A DNA stretch of 64,000 nt from Photobacterium lutimaris (GTDB lineage: Bacteria; Pseudomonadota; Gammaproteobacteria; Enterobacterales; Vibrionaceae). Below the pieces are notes generated by a model that saw nothing but the letters and a program-made list of their open reading frames with translations, did not search any database and was not told the origin of the DNA. The translations under genes were made by a program, and so were the position numbers. The stretch lies in assembly GCF_003025555.1 (NCBI RefSeq), contig NZ_PYMH01000016.1:28987-92986 (forward strand). The letters run 5' to 3'. Below, one piece after another: positions 1-8,980 of the stretch; within the stretch, counting starts at the first letter, position 1; each line of letters opens with the position of its first letter.

Positions 1-48
1 GTGTTCATCGACTATCTGGTTGAAAAGATACACGGTAAAAAAACATAA
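1..48 (+). CDS. C-terminal end of a LysR-type regulator (partial)
   Basis: The window opens inside an open frame that reads VFIDYLVEKIHGKKT and stops with TAA at 46-48. An acidic-basic tail of the form F-I-D-Y-L-V-E is typical of the last helix of LysR-type substrate-binding domains, so this is probably the end of such a regulator. Only 15 residues are visible, so the family call is an inference. Confidence 0.45.
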   Translation: MFIDYLVEKIHGKKT

Positions 49-117
49 CTGTTGGGAATAGGGTATTGGCTATACTCAGAGGGCATCATGAACACAACTG
101 TTGAAGGTGATGATTCT

Positions 118-339
118 ATGGCTACTGATTTTGACTCTCTGTTACCCGAGCTTGCAGAGTTTTCGATACCGGATGTCCCTTTCAAAGTCGTTGACCCTAC
201 TGGTTTACCCGACGATACCCGTAAAGCGTTCGATAATTTCTTATCTGGGACGACCTTGCCGCAGGCATTTTGTGTCTACAGCCACGATTACTCGCAGTTT
301 TGCAAATTGGTCCGCAATGGTGAGATCAATATTAGCTAA
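118..339 (+). CDS. Small hypothetical acidic protein
   Basis: A 73-residue protein beginning MATDFDSLLPELAEF. I chose the ATG at 118 because AAGGTGA (104-110) lies seven bases upstream. In-frame starts at 52 and 88 have no comparable ribosome binding site. It is rich in Asp, Pro and Phe, has no signal peptide or membrane segment, and has no motif I recognise. It follows the LysR tail by 69 bases and ends just before a strong terminator, so it is probably a single-gene unit. Function unknown. Confidence 0.6.
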   Translation: MATDFDSLLPELAEFSIPDVPFKVVDPTGLPDDTRKAFDNFLSGTTLPQAFCVYSHDYSQFCKLVRNGEINIS

Positions 340-364
340 TGGGATGTATTGGCTCCGGATGGTA

Positions 365-388
365 AAAAGGCCGCAATTGCGGCCTTTT
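365..388. terminator. Bidirectional hairpin terminator
   Basis: A 24-base perfect palindrome with arms AAAAGGCCGCAA and TTGCGGCCTTTT. It has a T run on one side and an A run on the other. It lies between the convergent small gene at 118-339 and the lipoprotein gene ending at 431. Confidence 0.85.
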
Positions 389-430
389 CATTGAGTCAGT
401 GGTTAGTTATAAAGAAGGTGGTTTCCGTTA

Positions 431-1588
431 CTAAAATGAAAACGTCACGCTCGTCGTACGTCCTGGCTCGACGATGATGTTGTTGCGAGAGTCGTAGATC
501 TCAAACCCTGAACCGTTGGTTTCCTCAATATCGTATTGCGCGGTACAGGTGTAGCCAACCGCATATTCCCCTGCATAAACATCATTAAAACTAAACTGTG
601 TCTGCAAACCTGATGGATCTTCAATCAGAGGGACGGCAACGGGAGCAGATTCTTTCGGACGGCGCTCGCCTTCATTACCTAACCTTGGGTTATGGAAGCC
701 TAGCATCTGTGCTTTAGTGGTATCCCCACGATACAGGTAAACAGCGTCGACGGAATCATAGTTGTTCTCATGACACTGGCGTTGAATTGAATCAATATCA
801 ATAGTGCCACGGATATGGCCTAGTCGTTCTGGAATATCATCGACATGGACGATTTCGAAATCTTTATTGCTGAGGAAGCGCCAGTCATGGTTTTTGTTGT
901 ACTGCAGGGTCTCTTCCAAGTTAAACCAGAACGCGAGGTTGTTGTAACCTTTATGTACCGTAAATGGTTGACTGACCAAACGTCCGGTAGGGCGGGCATT
1001 CTGTGGCGGCTTGGCACCGGCACATGAACCTTGACTTGGCGTGCTTAGGTGAAGGTAGCTGCCGTCAATATCACGGACGTGAGAGTCATAATCGACCTCA
1101 ACTTGCGTGTTTGAACCTTGCTCACCATTGATATATAGGCACATTTCATAGTCGCCAGGTGATAGCTTCAGGTCTTGGAACAGCGGGTAGGCATTGTCAC
1201 CATTGGCATTCATAACATCGATCATGCGAAGCTCATTGGCTTCTTGTTCAAAGGTGATGTGGTACGCCTCACATTCACCTGTTTGATCGCAGGTTGCCTC
1301 GTCACTGCCGTTACTGCCAGCTTTCTTTAAGAAAACATAATTGAAGGCGATAACTGCTTCATCAATGTCACTCAGACATTTACCGTGATAGCAGTTTGTA
1401 TCGCTGTAATGACTTGTCACATTCAGTCTTTTACTGTCACTCATTGGTGAATCAAGTTGGTTGATCACACCAAAGTTGAGCGTTGCATCGGTTGGCGTTG
1501 GTGTTGTGCCATTATCGTTGCTATCAGAACCACAGCCGACAAGCACGGTGGTCAATATCAAAGGTAGAAGTAAGTTGTTGCTTTTCAT
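431..1588 (-). CDS. Putative lipoprotein of unknown function
   Basis: A 385-residue exported lipoprotein. The start at 1588 (MKSNNLLLPL) is preceded by AGGG eight bases upstream; a longer in-frame start at 1603 is poorer. The signal peptide ends in the lipobox LVGC, followed by a Ser/Asp/Asn/Thr linker (residues 20-35) typical of lipoproteins. The rest is beta-rich and acidic, with Cys pairs in two places (CYHGKC and CDQTGEC) suggesting disulfides in the periplasm. I recognise no catalytic motif. The pattern of repeated beta-sandwich-like stretches, including a C-terminal GEYAVGYTCTAQYD segment, is compatible with a surface or periplasmic binding role, but that is speculation. Confidence 0.75.
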   Translation of the reverse strand: MKSNNLLLPLILTTVLVGCGSDSNDNGTTPTPTDATLNFGVINQLDSPMSDSKRLNVTSHYSDTNCYHGKCLSDIDEAVIAFNYVFLKKAGSNGSDEATCDQTGECEAYHITFEQEANELRMIDVMNANGDNAYPLFQDLKLSPGDYEMCLYINGEQGSNTQVEVDYDSHVRDIDGSYLHLSTPSQGSCAGAKPPQNARPTGRLVSQPFTVHKGYNNLAFWFNLEETLQYNKNHDWRFLSNKDFEIVHVDDIPERLGHIRGTIDIDSIQRQCHENNYDSVDAVYLYRGDTTKAQMLGFHNPRLGNEGERRPKESAPVAVPLIEDPSGLQTQFSFNDVYAGEYAVGYTCTAQYDIEETNGSGFEIYDSRNNIIVEPGRTTSVTFSF

Positions 1589-1761
1589 GAGATACCCTGC
1601 CAATTATTTTCGGCAGAAGATACAAAAAGACAGCGGTAGGTATGTCATCGGACTGTCAGGCGTATCGGACTTGGGTGGGGATTAACAAAATTAAAATTGC
1701 GGCATAAAATATGCTGATATCAATATGTGTATTTCTAAATTCTCTGTAAAGGAGAAAGACG

Positions 1762-2001
1762 ATGAAACTGTCCAGTATTGATATGCCAGCCGTCCATGAG
1801 CTGCAAGCCCTCGGTTATACCAAATCAGAGTGTTTGACCATTATTGAGCGTGAGATCTACCGCCTGAACATGATAGATCGATCTAAAATTGACTCTCTTT
1901 GCTGCAGTGAACACCTCAAAGAAGTAGAAGCGCTCGACAAAATCCGTAGCATTAAACGTACTCGGTTCTTTCAATATATCCAACGCTTTGTTTTTCTTTG
2001 A
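1762..2001 (+). CDS. Small hypothetical protein
   Basis: A 79-residue protein starting MKLSSIDMPAVHELQ, with AAAGGAGAAA a good distance upstream of the ATG. The sequence is helical and charged, with a basic C-terminus (RTRFFQYIQRF). It has two adjacent cysteines (SLCCSE) in the middle and no membrane segment. It stands alone, divergent from the lipoprotein gene to its left. No family recognised; the start and codon use look genuine. Confidence 0.65.
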   Translation: MKLSSIDMPAVHELQALGYTKSECLTIIEREIYRLNMIDRSKIDSLCCSEHLKEVEALDKIRSIKRTRFFQYIQRFVFL

Positions 2002-2148
2002 TGGGTGTGATTCTCCTTATTTAATATCAGATTTCCCTTCCTAAATTGATTCCCATTTTGCAAAAACAGATACCTTACTTGTCAAGGTGAGTGAGGTATC
2101 TATGACTATACTCTCAACACGTTTGATGTGTGATTGAAGAGGTAACCA

Positions 2149-2439
2149 ATGACTTTCCTGATCTCATGGCAGCTGTATCAAGGCCGGCTGCATCCGGTAC
2201 TCGCACATTTTTCCAAAGTGACCGAAGAGCAAGACAAGGCGTTGATGGGGCCGGAAATAACCTTGATTGGCCGTTGGCACGATCTGGTTAGCGGTACGGG
2301 GGTGTGTATCGTAGAGTCTGACAGTGTCGAGGCAGTCACAGCCTACGCACTGAAGTGGAATAGTGAGATGGACATTACCGTGCAGCCCGTGATGGATGAT
2401 GCAATGGCCCGTGAGATGGGAGAGCGGCTCTCACTTTAA
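2149..2439 (+). CDS. DUF3303-like small protein
   Basis: A 96-residue alpha/beta protein. The core pattern, LIGRWHDLVSGTGVCIVES followed by ALKWNSEMDITVQPVMDD, matches the DUF3303 family: a ferredoxin-like fold of about 90 residues with a conserved G-R-W-H motif (residues 42-45) and a C-terminal V-x-P-V-x-D-D. AAGAGGTAACC precedes the ATG. The family has no established biochemical role; a monooxygenase-like dimeric fold has been suggested by analogy only. It is a single-gene unit followed by a long-range hairpin. Confidence 0.7.
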   Translation: MTFLISWQLYQGRLHPVLAHFSKVTEEQDKALMGPEITLIGRWHDLVSGTGVCIVESDSVEAVTAYALKWNSEMDITVQPVMDDAMAREMGERLSL

Positions 2440-2747
2440 CGACCTTGCTTTCATCGCAAAGCCGTAAAAAGCCTTCCTCTGTCCGCTGCAGAATAAGCTG
2501 TGACTCGGTGGTAGGAGGAAGGTTTAAGCATTGCGAAAAATATGCCTACTATTCATTGTTCGTCCGGTGTTGGTGGGTTACCTTCACGGTGGTGAATAAA
2601 TATTGCTAGCCTCTCCAAATCCTCTTATAAGCTCCTCGCAATATACGATCAGTCTAGAACTTAGGAACTATGCTATCGAGTCTTGAGCCGTAAACTTTTC
2701 TCGTTTAGATTACGTATTGTTGTAAAAGAGATTTATTGGAGATTGCC
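2440..2747. other. Intergenic region with a long-loop hairpin
   Basis: About 300 bases without a convincing gene. The arms CCTTCCTC (2472-2479) and GAGGAAGG (2515-2522) are exactly complementary across a 35-base loop that has further short pairings. They could form the terminator of the DUF3303 gene or part of a small RNA. The rest is AT-rich promoter-like sequence before the next gene. Confidence 0.4.
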
Positions 2748-2963
2748 ATGAATCGGGTACACCCCAAGTCGCTGTTTGGCAGCAAATGGACCAAAGTGGA
2801 AGTGGAAGGGCGAGAGAAGCACTTCATGGTGATAGACGTCGAATACGACGAAAATCAAAAAGTCGTCTGCTGCCTCATCCAAGCGGTGATCAATCATCGC
2901 ATGTTTGAGTTGGATTGGCGTGAGTTAAAGGACAGTAGCCGCTGGCTGATGGGTTGGAAGTAG
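2748..2963 (+). CDS. TIGR02450-family small Trp-rich protein
   Basis: A 71-residue protein beginning MNRVHPKSLFGSKWT. The pattern N-x-x-x-P-K-x-L-x-x-S-K-W-T, then EKHFMV, ending in ELDWRELKDSSRWLMGW, is the hallmark of the conserved tryptophan-rich TIGR02450 family found in many gamma-proteobacteria. GGAG at 2738-2741 lies six bases before this ATG, so I prefer it to the in-frame start at 2736. It is soluble and cytoplasmic, and its function is unknown. Confidence 0.85.
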   Translation: MNRVHPKSLFGSKWTKVEVEGREKHFMVIDVEYDENQKVVCCLIQAVINHRMFELDWRELKDSSRWLMGWK

Positions 2964-3075
2964 GGGGAATGCGAACGCGGTGAGTATTTTTCATCGATAG
3001 GATAAGCAACCCGAATTGTCGCTCGGCGCTATCGGTTATATAACCCGCATCCTTTTCTAATATTGTGAAAAATTG

Positions 3076-3678
3076 ATGCAGAAGTTAATTGATGCGCTTG
3101 CGACCCAGGGCTATTTCGTTTGGGATGATTTCCTGTCTCCAGAGCAAGTGAACAACCTGAAGTGTTGTTTGCCAGAAAAATGGACCAAGGCCAGAATCGG
3201 CCGCAATGATGAAGTTGCTCGTGAGTCATCGATTCGTAGCGATAAGATCCATTGGCTAACCGCCGGTCAAGGCGTTGCGGCTCAAGACTTTCTGGAAAGG
3301 ATGGAAATGATTCGTCGTGAAGTGAACCAACAATTCTTCCTTGGCTTGTTCGAATATGAAGCCCATTTTGCCAAATATGAGAAAGGGGACTTCTATCAGA
3401 AGCACCTTGATTGTTTCCGCGGGAATGAAAACCGTCGTTTGACCACGGTATTCTACATGAACGACGGTTGGTCAGAAGAGGATGGTGGCGAACTGGTGGT
3501 TTACGACCTTGATGATCAAGAACTGATGAAGCTGGCACCGAAATCTGGCCGGTTGTTTGTGTTCCTGTCGGAGCAATTTCCCCATGAAGTGTTGCCGAGC
3601 AATATTGAGCGCTTCAGTATTGCAGGCTGGTTCCGTATCAATGGCGTGAAAAATAACACCTTAGATATTGCACAATAA
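3076..3678 (+). CDS. 2OG-Fe(II) oxygenase, prolyl-4-hydroxylase-like
   Basis: A 200-residue single-domain dioxygenase. The iron triad is visible as H110-x-D112 (in KHLDCF) and H170 (in FPHEV). R179, nine residues after the distal histidine, is placed to bind the 2-oxoglutarate carboxylate. The double-stranded beta-helix pattern (AHFAKYEKGDFYQKHLD, RRLTTVFYMNDGW, GGELVVYD, GRLFVFLS) fits the SM-20/P4H-like group. The substrate cannot be read from the sequence; bacterial relatives hydroxylate proline in proteins such as EF-Tu or remain uncharacterised. The TTG at 3073 is directly adjacent, but the ATG at 3076 is the more likely start. It ends in a perfect hairpin. Confidence 0.85.
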   Translation: MQKLIDALATQGYFVWDDFLSPEQVNNLKCCLPEKWTKARIGRNDEVARESSIRSDKIHWLTAGQGVAAQDFLERMEMIRREVNQQFFLGLFEYEAHFAKYEKGDFYQKHLDCFRGNENRRLTTVFYMNDGWSEEDGGELVVYDLDDQELMKLAPKSGRLFVFLSEQFPHEVLPSNIERFSIAGWFRINGVKNNTLDIAQ

Positions 3679-3700
3679 AGGTTATTACTTGTTTGGTATT

Positions 3701-3730
3701 AGCCATACTCTGGAATAACAGAGTATGGCT
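3701..3730 (+). terminator. Hairpin terminator after the 2OG oxygenase
   Basis: Perfect 12-base arms AGCCATACTCTG and CAGAGTATGGCT with a six-base loop, followed by a weak T-rich stretch. Confidence 0.6.
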
Positions 3731-3891
3731 TCATTTCAGAACAGATTCAGTCCAAATGCCGCTTTGATCTTGTCGAGAGTCAGCGCGGATAGTGAGCTTC
3801 TAACTCAGCGGTATATGTTTTATCTGGGTGGAACTTTAGAATGTTGTCAGCGACTTTGCTGGGGCGAATGGGAAGATGAATAACGAAAGCG

Positions 3892-4635
3892 TTACTCTTT
3901 TTGGTTAGACTGCTCGATGAGCCTAGTGCGCTCGTTGGTTCCTCTGTTACGGATTTCGTGCATTACAAAAATTAACGCATCGCGGGTCCACGGCTGCCCT
4001 GATTGCTTATCATAGTCATTGGGTAACTCAACGCCCTCTGGGGCATAAGCATCAATGCCGGCATCTTTGGATGTGTTAATCGTACGTAGGCTATGTTCAT
4101 AAAAACCGACAACAACAGCTTTGCCGAGCTTATCGGTGCCACCGGCTAATTTGACAATTTCTTCTGCAACACCGATGGTGCTCAGGTAAATGATCGTGCC
4201 ATCACTACCAACCTTAGGGTATATCGCGGTGAGATCTTTGGCATCAATACGATCGCCAATTTCCTGCGCGATCTCCCACTGCGCATATACCGGCTTGCCA
4301 TTTTTTTCGTATATTTCCACTACCGTATCTGCCAATGCGGTGTTCATTGGGCCAGGTGATTGATTGCCGTTCTCAGCAATACGGTTACCGAAGGCATAGG
4401 CAATGATGCTATCAGCTTGATCGATTGGCAGGGGTTCACCTTTCCAGGTCAGTAAGTTTTTCATGATGAAATCAGCGGTATGGGCGGCAACGTTCTCATC
4501 TTTTAATTGCTCAGTTAATTTCACCGCTATCGCGGCTTGTAAGTCGGCATCTGATAATTTTTCGGCGCTGGCAAAAGGTGAAATCAAAGCAAGAACGGAT
4601 ATTACAAGCACCGCAGATTTAGCAATTATATTCAT
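3892..4635 (-). CDS. Secreted hypothetical protein
   Basis: A 247-residue protein with a clear Sec signal peptide (MNIIAKSAVLVISVLALIS, cleavage after ASA near residue 24). AAGGA six bases before the ATG at 4635 fixes the start; the longer in-frame ATG at 4650 overlaps this ribosome binding site. The mature part is helical and acidic, and the C-terminus is very polar (RNRGTNERTRLIEQSNQKE). It has no cysteine pairs and no motif I recognise. It is probably periplasmic and is transcribed divergently from the DUF3943 gene. Confidence 0.7.
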   Translation of the reverse strand: MNIIAKSAVLVISVLALISPFASAEKLSDADLQAAIAVKLTEQLKDENVAAHTADFIMKNLLTWKGEPLPIDQADSIIAYAFGNRIAENGNQSPGPMNTALADTVVEIYEKNGKPVYAQWEIAQEIGDRIDAKDLTAIYPKVGSDGTIIYLSTIGVAEEIVKLAGGTDKLGKAVVVGFYEHSLRTINTSKDAGIDAYAPEGVELPNDYDKQSGQPWTRDALIFVMHEIRNRGTNERTRLIEQSNQKE

Positions 4636-4927
4636 GTTAATTCCTTCCATTTCATAAGGGGAATAATGACTGCAAGTTTAAGGCTAGCATTGAATTGAAT
4701 TTCGGCGACTTGCCAGCGTGGTAAGTAAAGCTATGTGTTGCTGTGTGCACTAAGGATTATAAATTTGTGCGACAGGTCTGAGATTTGATAAATGGCTACA
4801 AGCATTTATTTTCTTTCAGTTTTTTTTACTATACTCAGATGCATAGTTTTTAAGTATCTGAAATTAATAGCCAATATAAGTGTAATTTTGATGCTTGAAC
4901 CAAGAGTTGTTTTGAAAGGAGATTAAA

Positions 4928-6343
4928 ATGCGGTTAGTAATGGCAGTGGGAATAGCGTTGGCATCATCAATGGCTGTGGCAGATGGCGTTAATGATGATG
5001 CTGAGCAAATTCAAGTTGAACAGCAGTCCACATTCCTTTCAAATACTTCAACCGTAGCTGAACAACCAAATTATGCCTCCACCTATTCTAACTCTCCTTA
5101 TACCAATACGACGTGGGAGCAGGTACCAAGAGAAGTGTCAGTGTATGATTCGCCTTACAACGTTGCTCTGTTTTCGGGGGAGAACGGCGAGGATACGGAT
5201 CGTTTGTGGTCACAAACCAAATCTATTTTTTGGTATGGCGTGGGCGTGGCGGGCTTTATCGCTTTGTTGCCAGAAGATATCTCCAATTGGGATACCAGTG
5301 ATGATCGCCTGTTGGAAAAATGGTGGGATAACGTAAGGGATGGCCCAGTATGGGATCGGGATGTGTGGTATATCAACTATATCGGCCACCCCTATTTCGG
5401 CGGTGTGTACTACCAAATTGCGCGTAAATCGGGTTATCGCCAATGGGATGCCTTTGTCTATTCCTTCATGATGTCGACCTTCTATTGGGAGTATGGCGTA
5501 GAGGCTTTTGCTGAGGTCCCCGCAATACAAGACATTGTTGTCACCCCTGTATTGGGTTGGGTATATGGTGAATGGGCCTTCCACAAAGAGCGCGAGATTA
5601 TTCAAGGGGGTGGGACGGTTTGGGACTCCGAGTGGATGGGCAGTACGGCTTTGTTCTTACTTGATCCTGTTGACAGTCTTGGCCGAGGGGTAAACCACTT
5701 GATGGGACGGGATGTCGTGAAAGCGGGTACCGGTTATATCGGCTATCAGGATGTTACCCTGCCAAATGGACAAACGGACACCCAATTCAATTTTAATATG
5801 AATTTTCAGCTTGGTGAGGGGGAAACCAGCCCTGCTATGCGACGCAGTTATACTCGGGTCCGAAACGTCACGACCAGCGATCCGGTCGATTATGGGATTG
5901 TCGGGATCTCTGTCGGTGGGCGTTATCTGGATTTAGATGATGAGTGGGGCATTGAAAACAACTGGGCGCCAGTGATCACTTTGGGTCTTTACTACACGCC
6001 GTCACTGTCATCCCGCTTGCAATATACCCGTGTTGATACTGACAGCAAGCTAACGGGTGAAAGTATTACCTATGAAAATTACAGCTTCGATTTCCAATAT
6101 TATTTCCTTCTTGATGATGATCTCCGACCTTATATTAATGCTGGCATTGGTGAAACGCTGCTGGAAAAAGATCGTGATACCACAACGTTTCAGGTCAATG
6201 GTGGGTTGGGATTACATTATCAATTAGACAGTAATTGGGCGCTGCAGGCCGATTGGGTTCATTTTTATAGCGGAAAGTTATCGACTAATGATGACCTGTT
6301 TTCGGGCCATTTGATATATCGTTTTGGTCGTGGTGAACGATAG
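4928..6343 (+). CDS. DUF3943 outer-membrane-associated protein
   Basis: A 471-residue exported protein with a signal peptide ending near AVADG. Residues about 90-240 carry the DUF3943 pattern: NYIGHPYFGGVYYQIARKSG, then F-x-Y-S-F-M-M-S-T-F-Y-W-E-Y-G and VTPVLGWVYGEW. The last 150 residues look like an eight-stranded beta-barrel with alternating aromatic strands, ending in LIYRFGRGER. Proteins of this family are predicted to sit in the outer membrane; no biochemical role is established. GAAAGGAG precedes the ATG. Single-gene unit. Confidence 0.8.
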   Translation: MRLVMAVGIALASSMAVADGVNDDAEQIQVEQQSTFLSNTSTVAEQPNYASTYSNSPYTNTTWEQVPREVSVYDSPYNVALFSGENGEDTDRLWSQTKSIFWYGVGVAGFIALLPEDISNWDTSDDRLLEKWWDNVRDGPVWDRDVWYINYIGHPYFGGVYYQIARKSGYRQWDAFVYSFMMSTFYWEYGVEAFAEVPAIQDIVVTPVLGWVYGEWAFHKEREIIQGGGTVWDSEWMGSTALFLLDPVDSLGRGVNHLMGRDVVKAGTGYIGYQDVTLPNGQTDTQFNFNMNFQLGEGETSPAMRRSYTRVRNVTTSDPVDYGIVGISVGGRYLDLDDEWGIENNWAPVITLGLYYTPSLSSRLQYTRVDTDSKLTGESITYENYSFDFQYYFLLDDDLRPYINAGIGETLLEKDRDTTTFQVNGGLGLHYQLDSNWALQADWVHFYSGKLSTNDDLFSGHLIYRFGRGER

Positions 6344-6537
6344 TGATAAATATATTATTGGTCCGTATTAATACGCACTTATTCTTATATTTTATGCCGA
6401 TTTGATTTAGATCTCAAAGCAGTGAAGTTCTGCTTGAAAATTGTTCGTACGCGATATTAATCACGGTTTTTACGGTTGTATTGCAGATACTAATTTCGAA
6501 TAACAATAAATCATTGAAATTAGATAATGGTGCGATC

Positions 6538-7647
6538 ATGAAAAAAGGAATTATCAGTTTACTTCCCATTTCGATATTAATTGGCCTCAGTGGCTGTAAT
6601 AGTGACTCTGATAGCGTTGATTATGGCAAGAAGGCAACTAACTACCTTGTCAGTATTGCCGATGAAATAGAGGGTATCGGTGCACGTGAAGCGAGTACGC
6701 CTGAAGAAGAGGCGATGGGAAATTGGCTTTACGATCAACTGACTGGTTTTGGATACGACGTTGAGGTGCAGCCTTTTACTTATCAAAAAGATGAGCAGCT
6801 ACAGTCTTCAAAAAACTACATTATTGAGAAAAAAGGGGCGAGCGAGAAAACCATTATACTGGCCGCTCATTATGATTCTACCGGCTCTGATCATGGTTCA
6901 TTAGGGGCGACAGATAACGGCGCAGGGGTAGCGGCGGCGGTGGCTATTGCCGAAAGTTTGATGCACGAGTCGCTGCCTTATACGGTACGTATTTTATTTC
7001 CTGGGGCCGAAGAAAACGGTTTGAACGGCTCGCTGCATTATGTGCGTCAGGCACTGGATAATAACCAATTAGGCAATGTTATCGCCATGATTAACTACGA
7101 CACTGTCGGAGGGGGTGATTATGTTTATGTCCATGCTGCTCACACTGATTACGGTGAGTACCAATCCACCTGTGAGAAATTAGGCCTCAGTGAGTCGGAT
7201 TATAACGCTGACACCCATATCCGAGATGCCATGCTAAAGGCATCGATAGATGTTAAAGGCGAAGACGGTAAATATACGGTGCATCCAGAATTCCCTGGAT
7301 ATCCGGAAGGTGAAACGGGCTCATGGTCAGATCATGCAGGGTTTGCCTGTGCCGGTATCCCGATTGCTTATGTCGAAGCGACCAACTTCAACATTAACGG
7401 AAAGTGGGGGTATGACGGTTACTCGCAAACAACGAACTCAACAGCTTGGGATTGCTACGATGCGGAAAATAAAACCGCTTGTGATCGTGGCAGCGAATCC
7501 AAGTGGGGCAAGATTTGGCACACTGAGTTTGACCGCTTGGACAAGCTGGAAGAACTATTTCCGGGCCGGGTGGAGCAGCAGTTGAGCGATAACGTGAATA
7601 TTGTGTTGCAGTTGCTAACGTCAGATTCATACATCTATGAAAAATAA
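6538..7647 (+). CDS. M28-family zinc aminopeptidase, lipoprotein
   Basis: A 369-residue secreted metallopeptidase. The start at 6538 (MKKGIISLLP) leads a lipoprotein signal with lipobox LSGC. The M28 metal ligands and catalytic residues are in order: H111 and D113 (HYDST), D126 (TDNGAG), the catalytic pair E158-E159 (AEEN), D188 (NYDTVG) and H266 (SDHAGF). It should therefore be an active two-zinc aminopeptidase anchored in the cell envelope. Six cysteines in the C-terminal half suggest disulfides. A TTG at 6481 is in frame but lacks a signal sequence in the right place. Confidence 0.88.
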   Translation: MKKGIISLLPISILIGLSGCNSDSDSVDYGKKATNYLVSIADEIEGIGAREASTPEEEAMGNWLYDQLTGFGYDVEVQPFTYQKDEQLQSSKNYIIEKKGASEKTIILAAHYDSTGSDHGSLGATDNGAGVAAAVAIAESLMHESLPYTVRILFPGAEENGLNGSLHYVRQALDNNQLGNVIAMINYDTVGGGDYVYVHAAHTDYGEYQSTCEKLGLSESDYNADTHIRDAMLKASIDVKGEDGKYTVHPEFPGYPEGETGSWSDHAGFACAGIPIAYVEATNFNINGKWGYDGYSQTTNSTAWDCYDAENKTACDRGSESKWGKIWHTEFDRLDKLEELFPGRVEQQLSDNVNIVLQLLTSDSYIYEK

Positions 7648-7967
7648 TAAATAAACGATAAAAATTGTTTGTTTTACCAACCTGCAATTTGTGGGTATAA
7701 ATCACAGTGTTCTATCAAAGACAAATATACCCAAGTCACTGGGGATACATACCCAATCAACCGACGCTAGGCAAATTGGGCATAACGTACCTTTTTAGCA
7801 TTTTTGGCCATCACACTTTCTGATGGCCTTTTTTTGTTGTTTTGTCATTTCATGTTCCCCATCCGATGCTTTGGACTGGATCTCACAGTTTGTTGAATAT
7901 TACTCGGTATGGGTGTCTGTTTTATCGTATATTCCCATGTGTTTACCCACTGGCATACCGAGGACGA
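7648..7967. other. Intergenic region with repeat-like sequence and a hairpin
   Basis: No gene seen. At 7727-7770 there are direct and inverted pieces of the motif TATACCCAAGT / GGGTAT, of the kind scattered through Vibrionaceae intergenic DNA. A terminator follows at 7806-7836. The remainder lies upstream of the melR-like gene. Confidence 0.5.
7806..7836 (+). terminator. Hairpin terminator
   Basis: Arms GGCCATCA and TGATGGCC with a seven-base loop, followed by eight T residues. It is on the strand of the M28 peptidase gene. Confidence 0.8.
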
Positions 7968-8906
7968 ATGGCCAAGCAAGCTGCTCAAAATGAGAACCCG
8001 CAAGATACCTCAGACGCTGATGCCGTTGGGCCGCTGAGCCTATTCTCCTCTTATGAATCAATCCACATCGAGTTACGTAAACCGCATCATATGCCTTGCT
8101 ATCATTGGCATGGCCAAATCGAAGTGAATATCCCCTTTGGTGATGATGTCGACTATGTCATTAATGATCATCCGTTTACCGTCAGTGACGGCCATATCGG
8201 CATCTTCTGGGCCACGACACCGCATCAGCTTATCGAGCCGGGAAATTCGAGTAATATGGGGATTTTAAATATCCCTATTCATTACTTCTTGTCCTGGCCG
8301 CTTGATGAGGCATTGCTCAATCAAATTACCCACGGTGCAGTGGTACAGTCAGCGCTGCCAAACTTGGTGTCCGAGCAACAGATCGCGCTCTGGATGGAAG
8401 AGAGCAAGAGCGGTGATATCGGCTTTCGTCAGTTGGCTGCTGATGAAATATCACTGATGCTAAAAAGGGTGTGTTTGACGGGGTGGGAAAAGCTGACTCA
8501 TACCATGGAAAGCAAGGGTTGTATGAAGGGGTTATCCAAGCACTCCCAATTCCATGTCCAGAAGATCCTTGAGTATATTGCTTGTCATCATGACTCACCC
8601 CTGACGGTGAAAAATATCGCTGAGCATGTCGGGTTGCACACTAACTATGCCATGAACCTGTTCCAGAGCGTGATGAAAATGACCATCAAGGAATATATCA
8701 CTTCCATGCGGATCAACCATGCCCGAGCCTTGCTGACGGATACTAACCGGACTATATTGGATATCGCCCTGACAGTCGGGTTCAACTCTAATAGCCGCTT
8801 TTACGAAACCTTTCAGCGTTATATGAAAATGACGCCAACGGAGTTCCGTAAACTCAGCCGCAAGAGCAATAGCCTTGCTCTTCATGGCAGTAGTTTGGCG
8901 TTGTGA
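7968..8906 (+). CDS. melR: AraC-family regulator, MelR-like
   Basis: A 312-residue transcription factor. The N-terminal cupin domain (PLSLFSSYESIHIELRKPHH, then HWHGQIEVNIPFGDDVDYVIND and GHIGIFWATTPHQL) follows E. coli MelR closely, and so does the C-terminal double helix-turn-helix (TVKNIAEHVGLHTNYAMNLFQ; ILDIALTVGFNSNSRFYETF). MelR activates melibiose genes in enterobacteria; here no alpha-galactosidase or melibiose carrier lies within the window, so the effector and target are open. I chose the ATG at 7968, where the family homology begins. The longer frame from 7842 adds 42 unrelated residues. Confidence 0.8.
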   Translation: MAKQAAQNENPQDTSDADAVGPLSLFSSYESIHIELRKPHHMPCYHWHGQIEVNIPFGDDVDYVINDHPFTVSDGHIGIFWATTPHQLIEPGNSSNMGILNIPIHYFLSWPLDEALLNQITHGAVVQSALPNLVSEQQIALWMEESKSGDIGFRQLAADEISLMLKRVCLTGWEKLTHTMESKGCMKGLSKHSQFHVQKILEYIACHHDSPLTVKNIAEHVGLHTNYAMNLFQSVMKMTIKEYITSMRINHARALLTDTNRTILDIALTVGFNSNSRFYETFQRYMKMTPTEFRKLSRKSNSLALHGSSLAL

Positions 8907-8980
8907 GATATACCTACACCCTAATTCGAGTTACTATTTCAGACTAATTCTGATTTAACCCGTAAGATAACAACGCCAAC

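Noticed and set aside
3029..3538. 169-codon minus-strand frame
   Set aside because: It lies opposite the 2OG oxygenase, whose iron and 2OG ligands are intact. It has no ribosome binding site and its composition is implausible.
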